A stretch of 64,000 bases of DNA from Misgurnus anguillicaudatus. Its lineage: Eukaryota > Chordata > Actinopteri > Cypriniformes > Cobitidae. Made by a program: the position numbers and the translations under genes. Shown here piece after piece: positions 23,336 through 35,702 of this stretch; within the stretch, counting starts at the first letter, position 1; each line of letters opens with the position of its first letter. Under the pieces are notes generated by a model, which was given only the letters and a program-made list of their open reading frames with translations, did no database searches and was not told where the DNA came from. Location of the stretch: NCBI RefSeq assembly GCF_027580225.2, contig NC_073339.2, forward strand, positions 42,204,501 to 42,268,500. Direction: 5' to 3'.

Positions 23336-23711
23336 TTATTTTAATACACGTGTTTCTGTGACTCTCTTTTTAAAGTTAAACCAGTATTATAATCAAGACA
23401 ATTAGTAACTTTTTAAATAGTTACGTTAACATACCAACATAACCTTAAAGACGATAGCACACTATTATCATTTAATAATTATAAAGAACTTTACCTCAAA
23501 TTATCATTGCATTGACAGTTTTGTTTGACACGGCATTCGCACGCAGCATAGCATAATTTTAATCTAAAATATTTTATTTTAATTTTCTCTTGTAATTATT
23601 ACACATATACTATTTATACATTTTCTTGGTATCGCAAACCAATTTGTATTTGTTAATTATCACTTACCACTTCATCGGCACTGGGTGGCGCTACTCTATA
23701 CCTGGTATGGA

Positions 23712-23726
23712 CACGTGGTATAAATA
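23712..23726 (+). promoter_or_regulatory. rgs11: RGS11 core promoter: E-box and TATA box
   Basis: TATAAATA at 23719-23726, preceded directly by CACGTG (23712-23717). Predicted start near 23750, giving a ~75-nt 5' UTR with a CAG-rich stretch before the ATG. Confidence 0.7.
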
Positions 23727-23826
23727 GCACCACCCCATCGGCTCTCTTCCGACGGGACATCAAACTCTCCATCAGCAGCAGCAGCAGCATCCAGCAACTT
23801 CACATTTACAGTCAGGAGCAGCAAAC

Positions 23827-23889
23827 ATGACAATCAACACACTCGGTCAGGATGGAGTGCAAAAACAACAAATGCCCTGCTTGACTAAG
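23827..23889 (+). CDS. rgs11: RGS11 exon 1
   Basis: 21 codons, [10 protein letters not shown] to MPCLTK; context AACATGA, donor AAG|GTAACT. Confidence 0.92.
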
Positions 23890-24378
23890 GTAACTCTAAA
23901 AGTTTTATTTTTTAGTATAATTTTGAAAAAATGACTACAGTTATTTACAGCTAGGAGATATAGGCGTTATAAATGAAAGCTTTTGCTGTTGTTTTTGCTC
24001 ACCAAAATGATGATATGCGCGTGATGTGTGCAGTTGCATTGACATTTTTTAATTAAAATTAAGGTTGAATATATAACAAAGTATATTGTATTTTTTAAAT
24101 GATTTAAGGCCGTTTAGTTACATTTTACCTAAAAGTCCTGCATGTGACAAGTTTTAAAAGCAGGCTACACATTTTTCTGTCTCAGTTATTATACTCCTGC
24201 ATAATAATGGAGAAAGTGTTAAATAAATGTTTCTGTCAATTCATGACATGCAATATCAACTCTTCTAAATAGATGGAGCGCATGATCATATCCATGCAGG
24301 ACCCAGATATGGGCATCAAAATGCGCAACCAGCGTCTCCTTATAACAGTTATACCACACGCAATGACTGGTAAGTTAC

Positions 24379-24446
<68 letters not shown>

Positions 24447-27400
24447 CTTGACTCACTGACTTCATCCACACACACTTGATAATCCCAAATGGACTTCAAT
24501 GTTCCGATCATTTTCCAGTCACTGACATGTTATGGCACGATTATAGATGCCGCTGAGGCGTGACAGGAAAATAGTTTGTCGTTATTATTGTGTAAATCGT
24601 CTGCATTTTAGGTGACGTTTCCGTGCGCATCTTGGAAAGTCTGGAGCGCGCACCAGGACAGAGAATCAATAGAAGCTTGCGCATTGAAATTAGACTCCTG
24701 TGTGCGCGCTCGGTCTCCGCGCTCATTTCTCTTGCATTTAATTAACCCAACAGTGCATGTTTTCTGCCTGCGCGTGTCTCTCGGAGGACGTGTGTACGAA
24801 CAAAACAAAGAAAGTATGTGTCAAAGAAAATTAAAATCACAATGAATAGTTTATAACAAATTTATATAGCAGCAGTTAGTTGGATATCAAACGAATGTAG
24901 GTATATGTGTTTAAAAATGTTTGTGTGACATCTTTACCTTTATACAGGTTTGGACATAATTGAATGGCTGATGAAGAAGTTTTCTATTTCTGATGAAGGT
25001 AAGACAGACAGTAATATATACATTTAACCTATTTATTTAGTAGACACTTTTATACATAACTATTTACAAATGTGGGAGCATTCAATATTTTGTCTTAAAT
25101 AGCTCTGTGTGTTGTTATGTTGACCACCCGATAAACAATAAGCAACTTAAAGTAAAACACCTTGGCAACTGTACCGCAACAGACTGCCAGCTTGCATGGT
25201 GACTACTTTTGCATCAGTCATTATTTGAAATGTTTGTCTAACCCCACTTATTGTGTGTATGGACCTGTATGTAATAATTTCCGTGCTATCTGCTGTGATT
25301 TTCCAGGTATACCTGTGACTTGCAAAGTGTGTCCTCTGGAGACTGCATTATTATCCATGTGCACTCCTTATATGGAAATCAAAACATACACACATGCACA
25401 CACATACAAACACAGTCCCTGAGGAACTCACATGCTTGTTAGTTTTGCTTTAACACTGCCGTAAACTTAGATTTTATGTGATGTTAAGTAGGTTGTGTGC
25501 AAGAGATTATTTTAGGAAAATGCATTAATGTCACACACAGAGAACAGTTAGGACTCAGAAAGCTTTAATTTATATAAAGTGTTGTCCACAGCTGTGCCTG
25601 TAAAACACCAGACACTTTTTTAAATCTCTTCAGTGCTTATCTGAGGGTTACACTAAAATATCTGACTGAAAAGAATTACCAAAAGTTCAAAATTTCACAG
25701 TGATTGAAATCCATTTGTGCATTTAGGTTCTTTTTTTTTTAAATCACTGATTGGATGAGTTTTGTTATCTGACTGGCACATATTTAGGGATTTTTAAACC
25801 TTCATGAAGAGTTCCTTAGCAAGGCTGTTGCTTTTAGAGTTTCCCAAGTGAAGTTTTGTATGCCTGTAGCGCAGGGTTGCCAGGTTTTTACCAAGGGGTA
25901 ACCTTCTGATCTCTTTCATGAAACTAGTCTCAGCCTCAGACGTCACCGCCCACAGAATGTTGGATAAACGTCTGTACACTTAACTGGAAACCCTGTGGGA
26001 ATGTCAAAGTCATCTTCTGATTTGTTGCAATTAAACGGATTTCCGGGAGACGCGAGTGTCGCGAATCTTTGGTCCCTCGGGAAACAAAGCTCGGCCTTTC
26101 AATGGAGGAAAAGCTGAAGTTGTTTAAGTGGGTAATAATGAGCAATTATCGTGATCAGCTAAACGCTGCGTTCTCAAAAATATGCAAAGTTTATGGCATA
26201 GACTCTCTTAGGGGGACATTGCACTTTTTTTATATGTGCTCGTTTTCCGGCTCCCCTGGAGTTGAACATTTGATTCTTGGTGTTTGGGGTCCGTTCGGCC
26301 GATCTCCGGGTCTGGCGCTGGCACTTTTGGCATGGCTTGGCGTGGTCCATTGAGTCTGATTGGACCATTGGTATCGCGCAAAAAAATAAAAAATTACCCA
26401 GCTGCTGGGTTGTTTTGACCCAATTGCTGGGTTGTTGTCAATCAACAATGTTAAAACGGCCCAGCGGTTGGGTTGAAGTAGCCCAGCAGTTGGGTCATTT
26501 TAACCCGGCAGTGTGTTCTGTCCAATAGTGACCCAGCCCTGGGTTAAAAACAACCCAGCATGTTTTGGAGTGTACTCTAATTTTGGCGTTATAAAGTCCT
26601 TTAAGGGCTTTGCTGATGTAACATGGCTGCGGCAGGCTTGTTGATGTTGCGCATTGACCGAAGGTAGTCCCCTTGGTTACTTTTAATAGCAGGGGACTAT
26701 TTTCGATCAGTGCGTTGTATCACAACGCCTCCTGCGGCCATGTTGCAGAAGCAAAGTCCTTATTACGCCAGTTTGAGAGTATAGGTCCAAGCCATATCTG
26801 CAAATCGCAACTTTTAATTTTCTGTTGGTCTTAGTATACAATGTAACTACAGAAGAGTCAAGTTTTAAACCGGACAAATATCGAAACTCTTTGGTTATTT
26901 TTGAGCGCGATGCTAGTGGTCTGGTCGGATTCAATGGATTATGCCGGGCTATGCTGGGAGTGGTACCGCCGGACCGAGAGATCAGCTGAATGGATTCCAA
27001 AACGGTAAGAATCAAATGTTTAACCCTAGGGGAGCTGGAAAATGAGCATATTTTCAGAGGGAGTGAAATGTCCCTTTAAAGACGTCCAGGAGTTTTCTGT
27101 CTCTCGACTTGTTGCAGCCCGGTCTGTAATTTTGGGAAGACTTTCACGAAACGTGACGCTAGATGAAACAAACTGTGATTGGTTGTTGGTTGTTTGGCAC
27201 TGGCCAAAGAAAGCGTCAAAAAACACCAGACCTTCAGTTTTTAAGGTCTGGCTACGCGAGATTTTCATGAAACCAACACGGAAGTGATATAAACTGCAAT
27301 TCATCGACTGGCCACTAGAGACTGTTCCAAAATGAGTTAATCCCATAGACACCCATCTTAACATTTAAAGCCGAAATACAGCCTGGTAAAAAAGCGTTCT

Positions 27401-30400
27401 TTGGTCTCATTTATAAAGTGGGCACATGCGTGCGAACTGGAGTATGCAGGTTTCCAGCCCCGTTTTTTGTGTAATTTGCAATCGCCAGTTCCCACGCAAA
27501 GATTGTGATCTATAAAAAACAAACTTGATTGGAGAGTGGGCTTTGCAGGGTGGGATCTGAGGATGATTTATGTACGCACACTTGCAGGTGATCTGTGATT
27601 TATAAAGGGAAGATTGCTTTGTTTTATAAGTCTTAATATTTTTTGCCGTATGCCATTTTTTAACTTTTGTGAATACGTAGACTTTTAGTAAGCACCTATT
27701 CACGTTTTATAAATGAGACCCCTGTACATTAAAATGTTGAAACCTGTATTCATTTTCGGCATATGCAAAGTATGTATTTTAGTTTTGAGTGCGTTCTATT
27801 CTTATTTTCTGTAAATAAATCATATGAAATATCATTTGAATTAATAATGGTCAAATTTTTAATGACATAATACAGAGAATATACAGAGAATAAGTGGATA
27901 TTTTATTTTGTATGTGAATATGTAAAGTACTGTAAAGTGTGTATTTATGTTTTATATATAGAGGCACTGCACATTGGACAGCTTCTTGTAAAATATGGTT
28001 ACATCTACCCCTTAAAAGAGCCCAGAAACCTTATTCTGAAATCTGATGATTCACCATATCGTTTTCAGGTAAACACACAAACACACACATTTAATTAAAT
28101 ATCATTGCTAAAGTATAGTGAAATAAATATCTCTTTTTCACCAGACACCATACTACTGGGCTTCAACGCGCTGGCCGGCATCAGAGCTGGATTATGGTGA
28201 GTTGTAAATACCATTTAAAGGTACAGTACACCCATTTTACTGTGCACATCAGTGCAGTTTACTCATCATTGCAGGCACTTTGTGTCGTAGTGCAAACACG
28301 TCATGTTTCTTAGGTTAAGGGGTCTGTATTGGAAAGTTGTGGACTCAACTATCACAGTGAGTCCGCGTATAATCATATGATTTTACAACGACAAAATAAT
28401 GCATTAACATGTTTTCTAGCAATCTACCTGGCAAAGAAGAATATCCGAAAACAAGGAGAGCTGATCGAGTATGAAAAGGTGAATGGACCAACCACACCAC
28501 ACAGTAAGACTGTAATTGTATAGAGATGGCACAATGAAGCAGTCACAAGCTATTATTTATTCTCTCTTTATCTCTCTCTTTGTTAGGAGTGCTATAATGC
28601 TTTACATAAACGGATCAACCACACCTGGGACTTTGTTGTGATGCAGGCGAGAGAGCAGCTCAGGTAACTCCCATCACACAAGCACATGACACCAAATGTT
28701 TTCTTTGATCTATTAAAAGAGAAAGTACTGTTAATGCACATTTACTTTATGCATTTGTCATATGCATTTATCCTAAGTAACTCACAGTACAATACAAGGT
28801 ATATATTTTATCATTATTTGTGTGTGGATCGAACCCATTGTGTTGCGAATACAATGCTATGCCAGTTGAGCTAAAATTTCAAAGATGTTAAAGCACATTT
28901 CATTTCTAACCATAAAGACTCAATCATTTAATAACTAATCACATGTAAATATATATATTAATCAATAGGGGTGTCAACAATAATCGATTCGGCAATGCAT
29001 CGCAAAGTGTTTTTTTTATATTGTATTTAATGTTTAAGGGAAAAATATTAAAGGGTTTTTACCGTAGGATGCACCCTGGCAAACATAAAATATTGCTTTT
29101 TGCTAAGTTTTCATTTCTTGTGTTAGGGCGTCAAAACAGCGTCGGAAAGCAGACCGTATCGTGCTTGAGTGTCAAGAGCAAGCCTACTGGCTAGTGAACA
29201 GACCACCTGTAAGTACTAAATCCAGTAATCCCACAACACTAACAAAACTTAACAAAGAGGGGCGTAGTGATACCACAGTACTTTATTTTGGGAAGGAAAA
29301 CATTTCAAACAAGGTTTCATTAAAGGTCCAGTGTGGGTTGTAGCGGCATCTAGTGGTGAGATTGGGAATTGCAACCAACCTCAATTTCAAAACGCAAAGA
29401 AAAGGTACAGTAGCCGCCACAGGACAAATATGTCGTCGTTTGAGACAACGGCTTTATCAAAATATTAAAATATTCTAATTGTTCTGAAATTAGATTTTTC
29501 CCCTCCCTATTTTATAAATATAAAGCATATACATTTTTTTCCATTATAGTGAGGTGAGATACAATGCTTGTAAATGGTGTTAGATTTTTTTTAAACATAG
29601 TTATGTATTTCATTGCAATAGATTTGTGAACTATGTAGCTTTTGTTACACACTTTGATGCATTATAATTGTAATTAGTATGCAGAAAGTTATAGTGTTAT
29701 CTAGGGTTCACACCAGCCGCGGAAGAGGTGGGAAGCACGAGTGATTTACATGTTAAGTCAATGCAAAGACGCGAATAGGCATCCTGTGCACCGCATTCAC
29801 CAATCAAGGGCTTACTCTTATAGTAACGTGACTTGAATTTCCGCGTGAATGTCTCGAATCACTAGGCTTTCATGCGCAAATGAAGCGAGTAAACTCAAAA
29901 TGTTCAAGCGTCCAACTACGTGCGGTTAGCGAGTTTTTATCGCCTCTTACGCGTCTGGTATGAATGCTTCATTATGGATTTAAATATATTTGTAAAGAAT
30001 GTTTACGGCATATTTTACCAGAATATGAAAATATTTCTCAGAATTAAAAAAAAAATTGAATGATTTCAATGTTAAGTCAATGTAAAGACGCGTTGACGCG
30101 CGTCTGGAGGTCTCACGACGCAAATGATGCGTTTAGCGCGGTAGACGCGATTACGCCTCATTCACGCGTCAAGTTCGCACGAATGGCGCAAATTGATAAG
30201 CGAGTTGAAAAATTTGAACTTTGGCGGAAAAATGTACCATGTTAACCAATCAGGAGCTTGCTCTAGTAGTGACTTGATAACAGGAAGCGAGCAGAGTCGC
30301 AGAAGCCCCTCCCATGATGCCAATTTCCACGTGAAAGTCTTGATGACTACATTTTCACGTACGAATAAAGCAAGTAAACTCAAAATGTTTAAGCGTCCAA

Positions 30401-33400
30401 CTACGTGCGGATAGCGAGTTTTTATCGCCTCTTCCGCGTTTGGTATGAATGCTTCATTATGGATTTAAATATATTTGTAAAGAATGTTCACGCCATCTTT
30501 TACCAGAATATGAAAATGTTTCTCATAATTAAAAAAAAATTATCATGAAATATTTTGCATGAGATTCTTAAAAACTAGTTAATAAATGTTGATAATTTTG
30601 TGCAAACGCACAATCTGCTTTATTAAATATATGTAATATACAAATGAATGGGAGGGGGGTTGTGGAGCTTTTGCTATATTTTGGGGGCCTTACCACTCTG
30701 AATTTTTGTGTTCAGACCAGCCGCGGTAGAGCCGTCAAGCGTGAGTGATTTTAATGTTAAGTCAATGTAAAGACGTGTTGACGCTCGTCTGGAAGTCTCG
30801 CGACGGGAATGAGGCGTTTAGCGCGGTAGACGCGATTCCGCCTCATTCGTGCTTCTAGTTCCCACGAATGACGCAAATTGATCAAGCGAGTTGAAATTTT
30901 TAACTTTGGCGGAAAAATGTGCCATGTCCAATTAGGAGCTTGCTCTAGTAGTGACTTGATAACAGGAAGCGAGCGGAGTCGCAGAAGCCCCTCCCATGAT
31001 GCGAATTTTCACTTGAAAGTCTCGATGACTACATTTTCACGTACGAATAAAGCGAGTAAACTCAAAATGTTTAAGTGTCCAACTACGTGCGGATAGCGAG
31101 TTTTTATCGCCTCTTCCGCGTCTGGTATAAATGCTTCATTATGTATTTAAATATATTTGTAAAGAATGTTTACGCCATTTTTTACCAGAATATGAAAATA
31201 TTTCTCATAATTAAAAAAAAAATTCTTATTTTGCATGAGATTCTTAAAAACTAGTTAATAAATGTTGATAATTTTGTGCAAACGCACAATCTGCTTTATT
31301 TAATATATGTAATATACAAATGAATAGGGGGGGGGTTGTGGAGCTTTTGTTATGTTTTTGGGGGGCCTTACCACTCTGAATTTTTGCGTTCAGACCAGCC
31401 GCGGTAGAGCCGTCAAGCGTGAGTGATTTCAATGTTAAGTCAAGATACGTTGACGCGCGCCTGGAGGTCTCGCGACGCTAATGAGGCGTTTAGCGCGGTA
31501 GACGCGATTCCGCCTCATTCGCGGGTCTAGTTTGCACGAATGGCGCGAATTGATTAAGCGAGTTGAAAAATTTGAACTTTGGCGGAAAAATTTACCACGT
31601 TAACTAACCAGGAGCTTGCTCTAGGAGTGACTTGATAACAGGAAGCGAGCGGAGTCGCAGAAGCCCCTCCCATGATGCGAATTTCCACGTGAAAGTCTCG
31701 ATGACTACATTTTCACGTACGAATAAAGCGAGTAAACTCAAAATGTTTAAGTGGCAAACTAGACGCGGTAGACGCGAATTTGATGCCTCAAACGCTGCTG
31801 GTGTGACCCCATGGAAAGATAATAAAAACAATACAGTTCATTTTGTAAGGTCTTTATACACCACTGATAATATAATTATGTATATTATATTGCATTTCTG
31901 TCAAGAGATCCTTCTTAAAGTCCCACATTGCACCTTTAACACTCAGTACAACTAAAAAAGCCAGCTTTAATCAAGACTTTCAGAAATTTGATAGAAAAAT
32001 GTGAAAGTATGCAAACGCATTAGCCAATCATGCGGCAGAGCGATGCCTAAGCCGAGTTTGCATCTGCGCCCACCCGTCTTCTGTACCCAGCTTCTGCTTA
32101 TGAAACATTCAACCGGGCGGTTAAAAGCATCGCAAAGCAGGGTGAAATGGGGGAAGGGAAGCAGAATGAGGAAAAAGGAGGGCAGATACTTGCAAATAAT
32201 GGATAAAAAGGAGAAGTAGAGTAGAACTCATCGGTGACTTCAAAAAGGACACGCATGAATGCACAAACAGACAGTACACGCAAATGGGAACGTGCATTGC
32301 TTACCATAAATATGATGGTATAGATCAGGGGTTTTCAAACTGTGGGCACATTGGAATAAGATGGGTCGTGCTGGGTCCAACTTATGACGAGCAATAACAA
32401 TGATTTTGATATGATATACCAAAAGGTATTTTGATATTGCAATTACACTTACATTTCATTAATAAAATGACAAAAACTACTCCAACTCCAATTTAAAAAT
32501 ATGTTGTTCCCAAAAGTCATACAGATTTGGTACAACATGAGGTTGAGTACAAGAAGGCAAATTTTGTCATTTTTTGTGAACTACCCCTTTAAGGATTGTG
32601 TTTGTGTACTGTGTGTGTGTTGGTATAGTATATCTCTAATGCTTCATGCTTTTGGCTGAGAGCTTGAGAGGATATTTTATTACTAAGTGAATGTGTTTTA
32701 GTGTGTCTGTCTATGTTTGTCTGCTAGCTAGTGTACACTGTGTGTGTATGTCGGTCAGGTTCACTACATTATTAGAGACGAGGAAAACGGCTAAATAAAC
32801 AGACTAAATAATAACAAAAAATATAAAAATGCCATATAAAAACTCTGTGAGGTTTAGTGATGTTAAAATATTATGAGCTCAGTATTAAAATGGAATTAAA
32901 GGTCAATGGTAAGTCCTAGCCATCATGTAAAGTATATGTGTGTGTTACTAAGCACGTTTGCACAAGGACATTTTAAAAGATGATGAATAATCTGGGATGG
33001 ATTTAAAATCCATTTCATTGCCACTGTGTGTACAGTATTTGCATGCCATCCGTGGGTAAATCCACCTGTCAGACATTATGTTGATTTGGGTTAAAAGCCT
33101 GGAAACATGCAGGGCTTACCAAATTAATGTTAAAATGATATATTTAGCTCATTGAGTATCTCTATGAAAACGTTTTTAGCCAGGGGTGCTGGACATTCTC
33201 GATAACGGACCGGAGAGATGGATGAATACTAGAGTGCAACTGGTCAGTGAATTAACTACCACTAAACACAACACATCATACAGACCATGTAATAGTTTAC
33301 AGCAATATATATATATATATAAACATTCACAACAGAATCCTTCATGTTCAAGCGTCATCTACAGCTTTCTTTCTCTTTATTTCTGTGTTTTTTTGTTTTC

Positions 33401-35651
33401 TCATGCATCCTTATTCAAGTAAGTATTTTAAATGCTGCTTCATTTTCTGCTGTCATTTCATTTCATAGCAAGATCATTTGATCATACAATGTGTCCAGAT
33501 GGATAAACATTTAACCATGACAGAAACTTTATTGTTGAATTTCAGCAAAGAACACAGAGTTTTACAAAAAAGAGGTATGTTGTCTAAATGCTTTGTGTTT
33601 TGATTATATGATTCATTTTACAGATGTTTTACTGTAATATTTTTTAATACATACATTTTTGTATCTTTTGTATTGTATGGTCATTTTTGTTATTATTCAT
33701 GGGTTCACATGAGTCTGGAGTCTATCCCAGCTCATAAATGTGGGTCAATGAAGTGACGTTAAAGGAACAATATGTAGGATTGTGGCCAAAACTGGTATTG
33801 CAATCACAAAACTTGTGGCTAAAACTGGTACTGCAATCACACAACTGATGACCAATACACAAAATGACAACATAAACATCAGTTGAGGGCTGCAACTCCA
33901 CTTTTTAAATGACAATATCCTGGCCAGACCACTGTTGTCAGTGATATAAGTATTTGAAATGAAAATTATATCTTAATGTCTAGTGACATATCAGAGCCAT
34001 TCTATGATGAACTGATATACATTTCTTACATACTGTTCCTTTAATTATTTTGTGTTTGTAAAGGGTTAACATTTCAAAATAAATTTGCAGATTACTTGCA
34101 TACATTGTCTTCTTTGAGGAACAAGTCTAAAAAATTTTTTTTATTTCATTTTGAAAGATTATTTGGGAGATAATTGCAAAAATTTCAGTATTTTTTAAAT
34201 GAATATAAATATATTAATAAAAAATGTGCAATAAAATATAATCATCTAGTTAAGTGTAATATGATTTTTTTACATACATTTCATCATTTCAAGATTATTT
34301 AGAAAACAGAGCTGTTTTCACTAAATGTCAGGACAAATATTACAAAAACGCATTAAAATTTACATTTAGAAATAACTAATAAATTCTATTTTAAAATCTT
34401 TTTTTTTTTTTTTTTGATGATTACGCTTACATATGCCATCAAGGTGGATAAAATATATTCCTTGTCGCAATTGGCAGTTACACCATTTGAGATTTTCACG
34501 TTCATTCAGTCTTAACTTTCATAAAAATGGTTGAAATATTTTAATTGCATAAAATTAACATAAATACACTATGTGCATTGAAATAAACTTGCGTGCTTTT
34601 TAAAAAAAATTGTAAAAAGATTTTTTTAATTTTTCATCTTGCCAAACCGTTTTTTTTTTCATAAAATAATAAAATATGTAGAGATGCACCGATATATCGG
34701 CCAATAATTGGTATTGGTCAATAAAATCTCATTTTCGCTGATAGTTTAAAAACAGCTGATAGTCATGACCGATATCAGAAAATGGTATGACCATTTTAGC
34801 TCTGTTTATAGAAAATGTAACTAGTTTAATGTTCAGTGGTGGCTGGTGACTTCTTTTTTGAAAGCACACAATGTGAAGCTCGTTACAACATGTATTTAGC
34901 CCATAATCTGTGTGGTTTGTAGTTTCGGGATGTGTGTTTGGCGTGTCGTTTGAACCATGTGCAGCATGCGTCTTATCAAAATAAGTGCCTTCTGCACACG
35001 TACACAAGAGACGCTCACGTCGCAAGACACTACTTAACACTAAACTCTGATTGCATGTGAGATTAGGCGTGTATCTGGCAAACGCGAGAGTCATTTTATC
35101 ATAATTCCTGTCGGCGCGGGTGCAGCAGGCGCAAGACACATGATGCACATGGTTGACATGACGCGCCAAACACATATCTTGAAATGACGAGCAACCCACA
35201 ACACTCCGAACATATATTTTGAATCGGCATCCCTCTGAAGAGAAGGCACTGTGCCTGGCACTGGATATGTTTAATATTTAATGGTCATTATATAAATGAA
35301 GAACATTAAGAATTTTTTTTCAGAATTTAGTTAATGCAAGTTAATAAAACCAACAAACTATTGGTATCTGCATCAGATATCAGTCTGAATAAGTGGATAA
35401 TTTTTTTATATCAGTGCATCTCTACTAGTAACATATAGCTAACATTGCTGTGCATGTGACTAATTTTAACTTCCATCATGCATTTGTTATTGTGTTTGCC
35501 TATAAATGAAATGGCTTTAGATTGAACACAACAGAAGAAGCCTGGGCAGAAATCGCATCAAATCCTCAATTTGTCTTGAGAGGTACAGAGTATATCTGTT
35601 ATTGTCCACCGTTTATCCTCAGGCTAGAGCTAATGGACTATCATCAAACTG

Positions 35652-35702
<51 letters not shown>

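Noticed and set aside
24236..24511. ORF with a long Arg-Glu repeat
   Set aside because: It is translation of the (CT)n microsatellite antisense to RGS11 exon 2.
30193..31955. Repeated ORFs sharing [11 protein letters not shown]
   Set aside because: They recur because the DNA is tandemly repeated; no start context, splice signals or known domain.
34729..35199. 156-codon minus-strand ORF
   Set aside because: It lies wholly inside the hAT element at 34679-35424 and shows no transposase motif; chance ORF.
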